Of a stretch of 64,000 bases of DNA, positions 1 through 9,477 are shown one piece after another. The stretch spans positions 124,001-188,000 of the forward strand of contig LN554852.1 in the NCBI GenBank assembly GCA_000953735.1, written 5' to 3'. Source of the stretch: Moritella viscosa (GTDB lineage: Bacteria; Pseudomonadota; Gammaproteobacteria; Enterobacterales; Moritellaceae). Below the pieces are notes generated by a model, which worked only from the letters and a program-made list of their open reading frames with translations, ran no database searches and was not told where the DNA came from. A program made the translations under genes and the position numbers. Position 1 is the first letter of the stretch. Each line of letters starts with the position of its first letter.

Positions 1-470
1 GTTTCCAAACTGAATTCTTAACAATGACATCTGGTTCTGGTCTTCTATACCATAGCTTCGATCATTACGGTCTACATAAAGGCGGTACAATTGGTCAACG
101 TCAGAATGGTGTATTAATTTGTAACCAAACTGGTAAAGCTGTTACTTACTCTTTATTCTTCTTACAAGATCGTGGTCGTCTGTTCTTAGGTCACGCTACA
201 GAAGTATACGAAGGTCAAATTGTTGGTATTCATAACCGTGCTAACGATTTAACAGTTAACTGTATTCGTGGTAAGCAGCTTACTAACGTACGTTCTTCTG
301 GTACTGATGAAGCACAAACGCTTTCACCAGCGATCATCTTGACTCTTGAGCAAGCGCTTGAATTCATCGATATTGATGAATTAGTAGAAGTTACACCAAA
401 AAGCATTCGTATCCGTAAGAAACTTCTTTCAGAAAACGAACGTAAACGTGCTAGCCGTCCAGCTAAATAA
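1..470 (+). CDS. typA: GTP-binding protein TypA/BipA, C-terminal part
   Basis: This is the 3' end of a gene that starts before the window; the reading frame is open from base 3 (F-Q-T-E-F-L-T). The visible ~156 residues match the C-terminal domain of TypA/BipA, a ribosome-binding translational GTPase involved in 50S assembly at low temperature and in stress adaptation. Recognisable family blocks are GQRQNGVL, QDRGRLFLGHATEVYEGQI, NDLTVN and the terminal LEQALEFIDIDELVEVTP-SIRIRKK. The GTPase domain lies outside the window. A strong hairpin terminator follows about 45 bases after the stop, so this is the last gene of its transcript. Confidence 0.95.
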   Translation, partial: FQTEFLTMTSGSGLLYHSFDHYGLHKGGTIGQRQNGVLICNQTGKAVTYSLFFLQDRGRLFLGHATEVYEGQIVGIHNRANDLTVNCIRGKQLTNVRSSGTDEAQTLSPAIILTLEQALEFIDIDELVEVTPKSIRIRKKLLSENERKRASRPAK

Positions 471-515
471 TAATAGTTAATTAAGGTTATTATTTAATAA
501 TCTTGGCGCTATTAT

Positions 516-549
516 AAAAAAAGGTGATACTTAGGTATCACCTTTTTTT
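516..549 (+). terminator. Rho-independent terminator after typA
   Basis: An AGGTGATAC stem pairs with GTATCACCT across a TTAG loop, flanked by an A run and a T run, so it could work on both strands. It ends typA. It also overlaps the longer possible reading frame of the next gene, which argues for a downstream start for that gene. Confidence 0.9.
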
Positions 550-577
550 TACCTTAAAATTACCAGAGAGGGAACCT

Positions 578-1534
578 GTGGTTAAGTCATCTTATCAACA
601 TCCGTTACTGCTATTGTTGGCAAAAACGAAAACCGTGTTGTGGTTGTTCTTGTCAAATTGCTTTGCATTTTTACGCTATTTAGGTCAACGCGTGAATGAT
701 GACCGGATCACGGTTAACGCCAGTTCGTTGGCGTATACAACGTTACTTTCTCTCGTCCCATTAATCACTGTCGTTTTTTCTGTGATGTCGGCTTTTCCTA
801 TTTTTGAAAGTTGGCAGCAAAGTGTTGAAGCATTTTTATATACCAATTTAGTGCCACATGCTACGGGGACGATTCAAGAATACCTACAGGATTTTGTTAC
901 CAATACAGGGAAAATGACCTCCATTGGCTCTGGTGCGTTATTTATGGTGGCATTGCTGTTAATTAATACCATTGATAAGCATATTAATCATATTTGGCGA
1001 TGTAAAATTGAACGTAGTTTCTTTTTATCATTTGCAGTGTATTGGTTGATATTAACTTTTGGTCCATTATTTATTGCCATTAGTTTAGGTATTTCGTCTT
1101 ATTTATTATCCTTATCGTTTGTTTCTGATGTGACAGAAGTGACTGGGATTGTTAGCCTGTTAAAGCTGGTGCCTGCCTTGCTGGGTACATTGGGTTTATT
1201 TGTGATGTATGTGGTTATTCCTCATCGTCACGTTCCGTTACTTTATGCATTTATTGGCGCCTCGATTAGTGCTTTGTTATTTGAAGGTATCAAACGGATT
1301 TTTACTTGGTATTTAGTACAATTTCCCTCTTATGAAGTGATTTATGGCGCATTAGCAACTATACCTATCTTATTAGTTTGGATTTACCTATGCTGGTTGA
1401 TTGTCCTACTTGGGGCTGAAATTACAGCGTCATTAACAGAATTTGATGAGCATAAAAAAGCACAGGTTAAATTGCAAAAACAGTCACAAAATCAACAGCA
1501 AAAACATCTATCTATGGATGACAGTTCTGGCTAA
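578..1534 (+). CDS. yihY: YihY/virulence factor BrkB family inner membrane protein
   Basis: A 318-residue polytopic membrane protein of the YihY (UPF0761, formerly mislabelled RNase BN) family. After a short basic N-terminus the family block NASSLAYTTLLSLVPLI is clear, followed by about six hydrophobic segments and a Lys/Gln-rich cytoplasmic tail. Its molecular function is unsettled. An upstream ATG at 524 is in frame but lies inside the typA terminator; the GTG at 578 is preceded by a purine-rich AGAGAGGGA and gives the usual family length, so I chose it. In E. coli yihY, dtd and yiiD are neighbours; here the same order is kept with one hydrolase gene inserted. Confidence 0.88.
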   Translation: MVKSSYQHPLLLLLAKTKTVLWLFLSNCFAFLRYLGQRVNDDRITVNASSLAYTTLLSLVPLITVVFSVMSAFPIFESWQQSVEAFLYTNLVPHATGTIQEYLQDFVTNTGKMTSIGSGALFMVALLLINTIDKHINHIWRCKIERSFFLSFAVYWLILTFGPLFIAISLGISSYLLSLSFVSDVTEVTGIVSLLKLVPALLGTLGLFVMYVVIPHRHVPLLYAFIGASISALLFEGIKRIFTWYLVQFPSYEVIYGALATIPILLVWIYLCWLIVLLGAEITASLTEFDEHKKAQVKLQKQSQNQQQKHLSMDDSSG

Positions 1535-1640
1535 GTAAGGCAAAGTTAATACTGCAAGTGGGTTAACATTGCTGCGCTAATGTTAGGTTCAACTATCAAC
1601 CTTTAGTGTCTTTTGTTGTGGATAAGAGGTTGATATTGCT

Positions 1641-2615
1641 ATGATTGGACTGTACCCAGCCATCCAGCATTATGCTGAACATTATTTATCTGTAAGTCCA
1701 CTACACAGTATTTATATTGAGGAAGTGGGGAATCCTAATGGTATACCACTATTATTTCTGCATGACGGTCCCGGTAAAGGGGTTCTAGAAGATGATAGAC
1801 GTTTATTCGACCCTAAACTATACCGAATAATTTTGTTTGACCAACGTGGCTGTGGGCGCTCTAAACCGTATGCCTGTATTGAAGACAATACCACCCAAGA
1901 TTTATTGCAGGATGTTAGTGCTATCTTAACGTTGCTAGGTATTCGCCGTTGCGTATTATTCGGTGAAGGGTGGGGGGCTACGTTAGCGCTGTTGTATAGC
2001 TTGAGCCATCGAGATAAGGTACAAGGCTTAATACTACACAGCTTATTTTTAGCGCGTAATCAGGATTTAACGTGGCAATTTTCAGCGTCGGGTGGTGCCG
2101 CACAGTTATTTCCTGATCATTTTAAGCAACTGGTTAGCCGTGCTAATGGAAGAGATTATGGTGCCTTACTCTCTGCATATAGTCAGTTATTAGTCAGCGA
2201 TAATGAAATAGAAAAAATGGCAGCGGCAAAAGCTTGGGTAGAGTGGCAAGCGCAAATTGGTAATCCACATCCTGAGTTCCGCAGTAAAGTTGATCTGATT
2301 GATGCTGATGTGGCGTTAAGTATGTCGACGCTACAATGTCATTATTTTTCGAAAAATTGTTTTATTTCTGACAATTATATTTTTAAGTGTCTAGACTCAT
2401 TATCACATTTACCGATAATTATGGTGCATGGGCGCTTTGATATATCTAATCCGTTGGGGCCTGCGTACGAATTATGTCAGCACCTCTCATTAGCTAAGCT
2501 GCTTATTGTGCCTCATGCGGGTCATTTTGATTGTGAACCAGGCATGATAGATGCGTTACGAAAAGCGACAGAACTCATGGCTGAGATTATTGCGTTTGAG
2601 TTTGTAAGTGATTAA
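1641..2615 (+). CDS. Prolyl aminopeptidase-like alpha/beta hydrolase lacking the nucleophile
   Basis: A 324-residue alpha/beta-hydrolase fold protein most like proline iminopeptidase (family S33). Recognisable are the oxyanion-hole strand region FLHDGPGKG (family HGGPGGG), FDQRGCGRSKP, and a late Asp in HGRFD (about residue 267) and His in HAGHF (about 295). The nucleophile elbow, normally GGSWG, reads GEGWG here (residues 108-112), so the catalytic Ser is Gly110. The change is a clear GGG codon, and the frame is otherwise open and full length. By family knowledge this should abolish peptidase activity; the gene may encode a binding pseudoenzyme or be decaying. It sits between yihY and dtd, in the same direction. 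Confidence 0.8.
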   Translation: MIGLYPAIQHYAEHYLSVSPLHSIYIEEVGNPNGIPLLFLHDGPGKGVLEDDRRLFDPKLYRIILFDQRGCGRSKPYACIEDNTTQDLLQDVSAILTLLGIRRCVLFGEGWGATLALLYSLSHRDKVQGLILHSLFLARNQDLTWQFSASGGAAQLFPDHFKQLVSRANGRDYGALLSAYSQLLVSDNEIEKMAAAKAWVEWQAQIGNPHPEFRSKVDLIDADVALSMSTLQCHYFSKNCFISDNYIFKCLDSLSHLPIIMVHGRFDISNPLGPAYELCQHLSLAKLLIVPHAGHFDCEPGMIDALRKATELMAEIIAFEFVSD

Positions 2616-2676
2616 TTTCAGGAGTTTCGGTATTATCAATAACATTAAATTTTAATAATGATTATTGAGGAATGGC

Positions 2677-3114
2677 ATGATCGCATTGATCCAGCGTGTG
2701 CGCAAAGCAGATGTAACCGTTGAAGACGAAGTTATTGGTAAAATAGGCCAAGGCTTAGTGGTGTTATTGGGCATCGAGAAAGGTGATACCGAGGCGAAAG
2801 CCAAGCGTTTATGTGAAAAATTATTAGCGTATCGTGTTTTTAGTGATACAGACGATAAAATGAATTTAAATGTTCAACAAGTCAATGGCGAACTGTTAGT
2901 GGTATCGCAATTTACCTTAGCGGCAGACACTAATTCTGGTACAAGGCCAAGCTTTTCGACTGCTGCTGCTCCCGCTGATGCTAATCATTTATATGAATAT
3001 TTTGTTGGTCAATGTCATCAAAAAGAAATAACGACAGAGACTGGGCGCTTTGCTGCAGATATGCAAGTGTCGTTAGTCAATGATGGACCGGTTACTTTTT
3101 GGCTGCAAGTGTAG
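2677..3114 (+). CDS. dtd: D-aminoacyl-tRNA deacylase
   Basis: A 145-residue DTD enzyme, which hydrolyses D-amino acids (and glycine) mischarged on tRNA, a cytoplasmic proofreading step. The sequence starts [15 protein letters not shown] and carries the two active-site signatures SQFTLAAD and [11 protein letters not shown]. The length equals that of the E. coli enzyme. The start is the ATG at 2677 behind TTGAGG; an in-frame TTG 12 bases earlier is the longer alternative. The gene is followed closely by the GNAT/hotdog gene, as in E. coli where dtd is followed by yiiD. Confidence 0.95.
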   Translation: MIALIQRVRKADVTVEDEVIGKIGQGLVVLLGIEKGDTEAKAKRLCEKLLAYRVFSDTDDKMNLNVQQVNGELLVVSQFTLAADTNSGTRPSFSTAAAPADANHLYEYFVGQCHQKEITTETGRFAADMQVSLVNDGPVTFWLQV

Positions 3115-3150
3115 ACAGCAACCATGAGTGATAATAGACAAGGAGAGAAT

Positions 3151-4050
3151 ATGTTTCACGTGCATATACCTGAAACGGAACAAGAGTTAGAAGATTATTA
3201 TCATTTACGCTGGTCGCTATTAAGAGCACCATTACAACGCCCGCGTGGTAGCGAAAAAGATATCTATGATGAGCATAGCGAGCATCGTATGATCTTGAAT
3301 AATGCAGGCACACCCATTGCTTGTGGTCGGATTTATACCGCGGGTGCGGATGAATCTCAGATTCACTATATGGCGGTTGATCCTAGTCACCGTAAGCAGG
3401 GTTTAGGCAGTTTACTGATTTCGGCTTTAGAAGATGAAGCCTACAAGGCAGGTAGTGAACGGATTGTCATGAATGCGCGTGTCGAAGCTGTGCCATTTTA
3501 TGAAAAATGCGGTTTTTCTTTAGTGGGCAGTGGCCAAGTCAGTGAAGGTGTTCGTCATCGTCAGATGATTAAAGAAGTGAACGCCATGGATAAGATTTTA
3601 CGACATCCAGATTGGTGCGCAGAACTACAACAAGAATGGGCAACTAAGATCCCGATTAGCCAACACATGGGCATTAATATTCGTCAGTACAGTGGTTGGC
3701 GATTTGAAACGGCGGCGCCATTAAATGCGAATGTAAATGTTCACGATACTATGTTTGCTGGCAGTATTTATAGCCAAGCGACGCTAACAGGCTGGGGATT
3801 AGTCTGGTTAATGTTAAAAGAACAGGGCTTACTGGGAAATATCGTACTGTCTAAAGGTAACATTCATTATAAACGCCCCATTAATTTGGAGCCCTTTGCG
3901 GTCGCACATAAATACCGGATGAAGGGCAGTTTTCTGGAATTATTAGAAGGACGTAACGCCAAGTTAGATATTGATGTTGACGTTTACAGTGGACCTAAAT
4001 TAGCCGCGGTTTTTAGTGCTACCTTTGTGGTGATACCTGTCGGTGCATAA
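3151..4050 (+). CDS. yiiD: GNAT acetyltransferase-thioesterase-like fusion (YiiD/FabY family)
   Basis: A two-domain protein of about 299 residues. The N-terminal half is a GNAT domain with the acetyl-CoA loop region DPSHRKQGLGSLLISALEDEA and the motif FYEKCGF; the C-terminal half is a hotdog-fold YiiD-type domain with DTMFAGSIYSQATLTGWG. E. coli YiiD has been linked to initiation of fatty acid synthesis (name FabY); I recall this rather than see it. An upstream in-frame ATG at 3124 exists, but the ATG at 3151 has a textbook AAGGAGAG just before it. It follows dtd within about 36 bases and probably shares its transcript. Confidence 0.85.
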   Translation: MFHVHIPETEQELEDYYHLRWSLLRAPLQRPRGSEKDIYDEHSEHRMILNNAGTPIACGRIYTAGADESQIHYMAVDPSHRKQGLGSLLISALEDEAYKAGSERIVMNARVEAVPFYEKCGFSLVGSGQVSEGVRHRQMIKEVNAMDKILRHPDWCAELQQEWATKIPISQHMGINIRQYSGWRFETAAPLNANVNVHDTMFAGSIYSQATLTGWGLVWLMLKEQGLLGNIVLSKGNIHYKRPINLEPFAVAHKYRMKGSFLELLEGRNAKLDIDVDVYSGPKLAAVFSATFVVIPVGA

Positions 4051-4077
4051 TGTTTGCACCGTTTATAAAATGGCAAA

Positions 4078-6150
4078 TTAAGCGTTAGAATAAATGTCTT
4101 TGTCTGCCATCCAACGTTGGGTGATCGCATGGGCATTATTGGGATGCTGTTGCAGTAAGTGGCGAGCAATATTTTGAACCAAAGGGATAAGTTGCTGGTC
4201 GCGTACTAAATCTGCGACTTTCAAGTCGGCAATACCGGTTTGTTTACTGCCGAGCATTTCGCCTGGGCCACGGATCTCGAGGTCTCGCTGTGCAATTTTG
4301 AACCCATCTGTGGTTTCTCGTAATACTGATAAACGCTTACTGCCAGTATCGGAAAGCGGTGCGTGATAAAGTAATACGCAGTGACTGGCGACTTTACCAC
4401 GGCCGACACGACCACGTAGCTGATGTAATTGTGCGAGGCCTAAACGTTCTGGGTTTTCGATAATCATCAAACTTGCATTAGGCACATCAACACCGACTTC
4501 AATAACCGTGGTAGCGACTAATAAATCCAATTGTTTGTTTTTAAAAGCTTCCATGACGTATTGTTTTTCAATGGCTTTCATCCGGCCATGTACTAAACCA
4601 ATACGTAAATCGGGTAATTTTTTCTGTAAATCATTAGCGGTATCTTCAGCTGCTTGGGCCTCTAACACCTCTGATTCTTCAATGAGAGTACATACCCAAT
4701 AGACTTGACGGTCTTCATTCTTAACGGCTAATTCCACTCGTTCGATGATTTTTTCTCGTTTACTATCTGGCATCACTACGGTGGTGATCGGAGTACGTCC
4801 AGGCGGTAATTCGTCAATAACCGAGGTATTTAAATCTGCATAAGCGGTCATGGCTAAGGTTCGTGGAATTGGGGTTGCAGTCATAAATAATTGGTGCGGG
4901 TATAAACCACTGACCGCACCTTTCTCACGTAGAGCAAGGCGTTGCTCGACACCAAAGCGGTGCTGCTCATCAATAATCACTAAGGTTAAATTTAAAAATT
5001 TGACCGCGTCTTGAAAAATGGCATGGGTGCCGACAATCATCTGCGTTTCGCCACTCGCAATGGATTCTAACTCTGCTTCCCGGGCTTTACCTTTTTGTTT
5101 ACCGGATAACCAACCGACTTTGATACCCAGTTGATTGAACCAGCCTTTGAAATTAAGCGCATGTTGCTCGGCTAATATCTCAGTTGGTGCCATCAATGCC
5201 ACCTGATAGCCACTACCTATTGCCTGTAACGCCGCTAGCGCTGCAACTAGAGTTTTTCCTGACCCTACGTCACCTTGCACTAAACGCATCATAGGATAGC
5301 CTTTCTGGAGGTCCTGTTGGATTTCACCGACAACACGTTGTTGAGCATTAGTTGGGGTAAAAGGTAGTTGAGCTAAAAATTTGTCGGTGATTTTTTTACT
5401 GGGTTGCAATTGAACTGCTGGATGTTGCTGCATTTTTTTGCGTAATTGCAGCATGCTGATGTTTTGTGCCAGTAGCTCTTCAATAATAAGGCGTTGCTGT
5501 GCTGGGTGTTGACCCTGCTCCAGTAACTCAAGCGAGACATCGGGTGTTGGTCGATGTAACAGTTGAATTGCATGGTTTAACTCGATTTGTCCGGTATACA
5601 GGCCTTTTGGTAGCAACTCTTGCAATGTCGTCTGCGTAAGGTGCTGCAGTGCTTGGTCAGTCAGGTTACGCAAGGTTAGCTGCTTTAAGCCATCTGTTGA
5701 AGGATATATTGGCGTCAGCGTTTCTTCACTCATCTCTGAGCCGGTAGTATGAGCGAGTTTATATTCAGGATGGACAATCTCATAACCAAAGCGACCACGG
5801 CGAAATTCGCCAAATGCAGTGATGGTTTTACCTACATTGAAACTGTTTTTTTGTCCGGCATTAAAATGAAAAAACAGCAAGGTGATGATACCTGTGCCAT
5901 CGTTGACTTTACAAGACATGATTTTGCGTTTACCGAACGTGACATCGCAACTGACGATCTCGCCTTCGATAGTACCGTGTAGACCGGGTAAGAGATCTTG
6001 AATCGGATAGATGGTCGTACGATCCTGATATCGGCTTGGCAGATGAAAAAGCAGATCCTGAACCGTGATTAAGTTCAGTTTTGCTAATTTTTCGGCCATT
6101 TTGGCCCCAACACCTTTTAATTCGATAACCGGGATCTTATCTAGTCGCAT
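4078..6150 (-). CDS. recG: ATP-dependent DNA helicase RecG
   Basis: A 690-residue superfamily 2 helicase that remodels stalled forks and Holliday junctions. The N-terminal wedge/OB region begins LIELKGVGAKMAEKLAKLN; helicase motifs follow in order: Walker A GDVGSGKT, APTEIL, motif II as DEQHRFG, TATPIPRT, HGRM, TTVIEVGVDVPNA and QLRGRVGRG. The length matches E. coli RecG (693). I set the start at the ATG at 6150, preceded by GAGAGTG, rather than the in-frame codon 33 bases upstream. It lies downstream of trmH on the same strand with about 125 bases between, as in the spoT-trmH-recG order of enteric bacteria. Confidence 0.96.
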   Translation of the reverse strand: MRLDKIPVIELKGVGAKMAEKLAKLNLITVQDLLFHLPSRYQDRTTIYPIQDLLPGLHGTIEGEIVSCDVTFGKRKIMSCKVNDGTGIITLLFFHFNAGQKNSFNVGKTITAFGEFRRGRFGYEIVHPEYKLAHTTGSEMSEETLTPIYPSTDGLKQLTLRNLTDQALQHLTQTTLQELLPKGLYTGQIELNHAIQLLHRPTPDVSLELLEQGQHPAQQRLIIEELLAQNISMLQLRKKMQQHPAVQLQPSKKITDKFLAQLPFTPTNAQQRVVGEIQQDLQKGYPMMRLVQGDVGSGKTLVAALAALQAIGSGYQVALMAPTEILAEQHALNFKGWFNQLGIKVGWLSGKQKGKAREAELESIASGETQMIVGTHAIFQDAVKFLNLTLVIIDEQHRFGVEQRLALREKGAVSGLYPHQLFMTATPIPRTLAMTAYADLNTSVIDELPPGRTPITTVVMPDSKREKIIERVELAVKNEDRQVYWVCTLIEESEVLEAQAAEDTANDLQKKLPDLRIGLVHGRMKAIEKQYVMEAFKNKQLDLLVATTVIEVGVDVPNASLMIIENPERLGLAQLHQLRGRVGRGKVASHCVLLYHAPLSDTGSKRLSVLRETTDGFKIAQRDLEIRGPGEMLGSKQTGIADLKVADLVRDQQLIPLVQNIARHLLQQHPNNAHAITQRWMADKDIYSNA

Positions 6151-6231
6151 AATCACTCTCGAATCCACTGTACATATACACATATATTATCAGAAGATTT
6201 ATACTCAAGCTACTACGATATAGATTACGCT

Positions 6232-6262
6232 AGCTTTGCATTTTGGTATCAAATGCAAAGCT
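6232..6262. repeat. Perfect 12-bp inverted repeat between trmH and recG
   Basis: AGCTTTGCATTT and its exact complement AAATGCAAAGCT are separated by seven bases. It lies just past the trmH stop and upstream of recG. There is no T run on the minus strand, so it is not a typical intrinsic terminator; it could stabilise a transcript end or be a protein site. Confidence 0.7.
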
Positions 6263-6276
6263 TAATTAAAGCTGTC

Positions 6277-6963
6277 TTAGTTTGAACTACGCAGTGCATC
6301 CCACCACGATTTGTCTGCAACAATTTGACCTTCTTCATCTAATTCTGGGTAAGCCAAACCTTTACGTTTACATGCTTTTGCATAGATAGGGTGGCCGCCT
6401 TCAAAGTAGATTTTGTGCTGTTCTTCAGCGGATAGTTTGCTTTCGCCTTGATACATGCCTGCATTGTCACGTTGACGCTGTGCTTCATATAAGATCGTCG
6501 CAGTTGCTACTGATACGTTTAATGATTGCACCATACCAACCATAGGGATGATGATATCTTGATCGGCAAGTGCTAATGCTTCTGCACTGATACCAGTCTT
6601 TTCTTGACCCATTAAAATCGCAGTTGGTTTGGTATAGTCAATTTCACGGAAATCAACGGCAGTATCAGAAAGGTTAGTTGCCAGCACTTGCATGCCTTGG
6701 GCTTTTAATTCTTTGATTGCTGCAGCAATGTTATCGTGAGAGTGTACTTTCACCCAGTTTTGGCTGCCTGTTGCAGTGCCGCCAGACACTTTTGTTGGAC
6801 GTACTGACCATACCGCGTGAACATTGTTGACACCAACTGCATCGCAAGTTCTTACTACGGCTGCAAGATTATGTGGTTTATGCACAGATTCCATACAAAC
6901 AGTAAGATCTGGTTGGCGATGTTGGAGCATTTTAGTAATGCGTTCGAGACGTTCTGGGGTCAT
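6277..6963 (-). CDS. trmH: tRNA (guanosine(18)-2'-O)-methyltransferase
   Basis: A 228-residue SpoU/TrmH-family enzyme that uses S-adenosylmethionine to methylate the 2'-OH of G18 in the tRNA D-loop. Family blocks are HKPHNLAAVVRTCDAVGV at the N-terminus, then ILMGQEKTGIS and IPMVGMVQSLNVSVA, which form the trefoil-knot cofactor site, and a basic C-terminal extension (CKRKGLAYP). The length matches E. coli TrmH (229). It lies between spoT and recG on the same strand, which is the standard gammaproteobacterial context. Confidence 0.95.
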   Translation of the reverse strand: MTPERLERITKMLQHRQPDLTVCMESVHKPHNLAAVVRTCDAVGVNNVHAVWSVRPTKVSGGTATGSQNWVKVHSHDNIAAAIKELKAQGMQVLATNLSDTAVDFREIDYTKPTAILMGQEKTGISAEALALADQDIIIPMVGMVQSLNVSVATATILYEAQRQRDNAGMYQGESKLSAEEQHKIYFEGGHPIYAKACKRKGLAYPELDEEGQIVADKSWWDALRSSN

Positions 6964-7071
6964 GGTCTTACTCTATCAGATTTAATTGGCGAGGTATTAT
7001 ACCCAAATCACGGGCTAATGCGAGTATCGGAACTTAGCTTAGGCGAGTCTGGGTCGTTGAATAGTGTTTAT

Positions 7072-7105
7072 ATAACGAAGCAGTCCTTTATAACTGCTTC
7101 GTTAT
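7072..7105. repeat. Perfect 13-bp inverted repeat downstream of spoT
   Basis: ATAACGAAGCAGT is repeated as its exact complement after an eight-base loop. It lies just past the spoT stop and before trmH. It could be the end of the spoT transcript, although no T run follows on the minus strand. Confidence 0.7.
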
Positions 7106-7155
7106 TAGCAAATTAGCACGTTGTTATATATACGTTTACATTGTTCATTGAATGC

Positions 7156-9276
7156 TTAGTTATAACTGCGTGATATTTTTAGTACGTCTTGCAGGGTGCG
7201 TATCTTCTTCATGACATCGGCCACATGTTTACGATTTTTGGCGGTAATGAGAATATCAACGTTATAAACTCGGGCATCTTTTTCATCGGTAACAATGTTA
7301 TGAATATTGGCACCTGTCGATGCCACTGTATTGGTTAATTTTGCTAATACGCCTTGATGATTAACCACTTGAATACGGATCTCGGTTTTAAACTCTTTGC
7401 TTGGATCAATATTGTCATCCCATTCCACAGGGATATAGCGGTCCGGTTCATTTTGATAACCGTGAATATTACGACAGGTTTCAATGTGCACAACTAAACC
7501 TTTGTCAGGGCTTAAATGGGCAACAATTGGATCACCTGGAATGGGATGACAACAGTTAGCAAAACTAACGAGCATGCCTTCCGCGCCTTTAATTGGCATT
7601 TTAGCTTCTTCCGAGCGTGGTGAAAGATCTGTTAGTTCATCTACTCGACCTTGTAGACGGCGGGCAATCACTATGCTCATCATGTTACCTAAACCGATCT
7701 CGATAAGCAGGGCATCTAAGTTTTCACACTTGGTATCTTCGAGTACTTGGTTTAAGTTTTTGACGTCAAGGTCATCAACTTTAACACCATTTAATGCGTG
7801 ATTTAATAAACGGCGACCAAGGATAATTGAATCTTCGGTACGCATATTTTTTAATTGCTGACGAACACGAGCGCGCGCTCTGCCTGTCACAATAAAGTTT
7901 AGCCATGCGGCATTTGGTCGCGCACCTGGCGCGGTAATAATTTCAACGGTTTGACCATTTTTCAATGGTTGGCTTAGCGCATGTGGCTGGCGATTAACAC
8001 GGGCACCAACACAAGTATGACCCACATCTGTATGGATTGAATAAGCGACGTCTACCGGTGTAGCACCACGTGGTAGCTCGATAATTCTTCCTTTTGGTGT
8101 GAAAACATAAATTTCATCTGGGAACAGATCTGTTTTTACACTTTCAATAAATTCAAATGACGAACCAGCACTTTGCTGTAATTCGAGTAGGCTTTGCATC
8201 CACTTCTGTGCACGTAATTGTGCATTGGTATTAATTTTGTCTGCGCCTTGTTTGTATGACCAATGTGCAGCAACACCACGGTCAGCCATAAGGTCCATAT
8301 CTTTAGTGCGGATTTGGATCTCAAGCGGTACCCCGTGTGGACCCACTAATGAGGTATGTAAAGACTGATAACCATTGGTTTTTGGAATCGCAATATAATC
8401 TTTAAAGCGGGTTATCTTTGGCTTGTATAAACTGTGCATTTGACCCAGTACACGATAGCAAGTGTCGAGATCGTCAACTATGATTCTAAATGCATAAATA
8501 TCAACAACTTCATGAAACTGTACGCGTTTTTTCTTCATCTTGTTGTAAATACTAAAGATGAGTTTTTCACGACCATCTGTTTTTGCTGGGACGCCAGCTT
8601 CGACTAAACGACCTTCAATTTCTTGACGGATATTAGACATCACTTCTTTGCGATTACCACGTGCTGATTTTACCGATTCAGTCAGAATTCGGTAACGCAT
8701 CGGGTACATGGCTTCTAGCCCTAATTCCTCTAATTCATTTTTAATATTATGAATACCAAGGCGGTTAGCTATAGGCGCAAAAATTTCCAAGGTTTCACTG
8801 GCGATACGACGGCGTTTGTCAGGTCTTAATGCACCAAGGGTTCGCATGTTATGGGTACGATCGGCCAATTTGATTAAGATAACGCGAATGTCTTGTACCA
8901 TCGCCATGAACATTTTACGGAAATTTTCTGCTTGTGCTTCTTTGCGATCGCGGAATTTAAGCTTATCAAGTTTAGAAACACCTTCCACTAATTCAGCAAC
9001 TGTGTCACCAAATAACGACGCAAGGTCTTCTTGGGTTTTTTCTGTATCTTCAATCACATCATGGAGCAGTGCCGCCATAATTGTTTTATGATCAAGACGC
9101 ATATTGGCAAGAATTTCAGCAACGGCAACAGGGTGAATAATATAAGGTTCACCCGTACTTCTCTTTTGAGGCAGATGCGCTTCTCGCGCGACTAAATAAG
9201 CACGTTCAATGAGTTTGACTTGTTCAACCGATAGGTAGGTTGATGTCGTTGCTTTTAAATTTGCGAATATATGCAA
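7156..9276 (-). CDS. spoT: Bifunctional (p)ppGpp synthetase/hydrolase SpoT
   Basis: A RelA/SpoT-family protein of about 706 residues that makes and degrades the alarmone (p)ppGpp. Domains in order: HD hydrolase with RSTGEPYIIHPVAVAEIL and AALLHDVIEDT; synthetase domain with FKDYIAIPKTNGYQSLHT; TGS domain (DEIYVFTPKGRIIELPRGATPVDVAYSIHT, residues about 385-445); and a C-terminal ACT domain (EIRIQVVNHQGVLAKL). The intact HD motif marks SpoT rather than RelA. I chose the TTG at 9276: it has GAGG six bases before it and gives M-H-I-F-A-N-L, resembling E. coli SpoT, which also starts with TTG. A GTG at 9291 is the alternative. Confidence 0.95.
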   Translation of the reverse strand: MHIFANLKATTSTYLSVEQVKLIERAYLVAREAHLPQKRSTGEPYIIHPVAVAEILANMRLDHKTIMAALLHDVIEDTEKTQEDLASLFGDTVAELVEGVSKLDKLKFRDRKEAQAENFRKMFMAMVQDIRVILIKLADRTHNMRTLGALRPDKRRRIASETLEIFAPIANRLGIHNIKNELEELGLEAMYPMRYRILTESVKSARGNRKEVMSNIRQEIEGRLVEAGVPAKTDGREKLIFSIYNKMKKKRVQFHEVVDIYAFRIIVDDLDTCYRVLGQMHSLYKPKITRFKDYIAIPKTNGYQSLHTSLVGPHGVPLEIQIRTKDMDLMADRGVAAHWSYKQGADKINTNAQLRAQKWMQSLLELQQSAGSSFEFIESVKTDLFPDEIYVFTPKGRIIELPRGATPVDVAYSIHTDVGHTCVGARVNRQPHALSQPLKNGQTVEIITAPGARPNAAWLNFIVTGRARARVRQQLKNMRTEDSIILGRRLLNHALNGVKVDDLDVKNLNQVLEDTKCENLDALLIEIGLGNMMSIVIARRLQGRVDELTDLSPRSEEAKMPIKGAEGMLVSFANCCHPIPGDPIVAHLSPDKGLVVHIETCRNIHGYQNEPDRYIPVEWDDNIDPSKEFKTEIRIQVVNHQGVLAKLTNTVASTGANIHNIVTDEKDARVYNVDILITAKNRKHVADVMKKIRTLQDVLKISRSYN

Positions 9277-9477
9277 GTACTGCCTCGTCACTAAAAAATT
9301 GATATAAATAAGATGATAATATTAGCAAGATAATCAAAAGTGGAACTAATTGCACCTTTAAATTTACATCTTCGTAATATTTATGCCAACTCAACCTAGA
9401 ATCAGCAGTTTGGGGATTTTTAGTTTAAACATATATAAATACCCATAAAGGCTATTTTAGGGCAGATCATAGGTATT

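Noticed and set aside
524-577. Upstream ATG extension of yihY
   Set aside because: The extension is coded inside the typA terminator hairpin; the GTG at 578 has a ribosome site and gives the normal family N-terminus.
3092-3313. Minus-strand frame opposite the dtd-yiiD junction
   Set aside because: Shadow of two well-supported plus-strand genes; low-complexity Tyr/His-rich product.
9277-9291. GTG start for spoT
   Set aside because: The TTG at 9276 has the better-spaced GAGG and matches the known SpoT N-terminus and its TTG habit.
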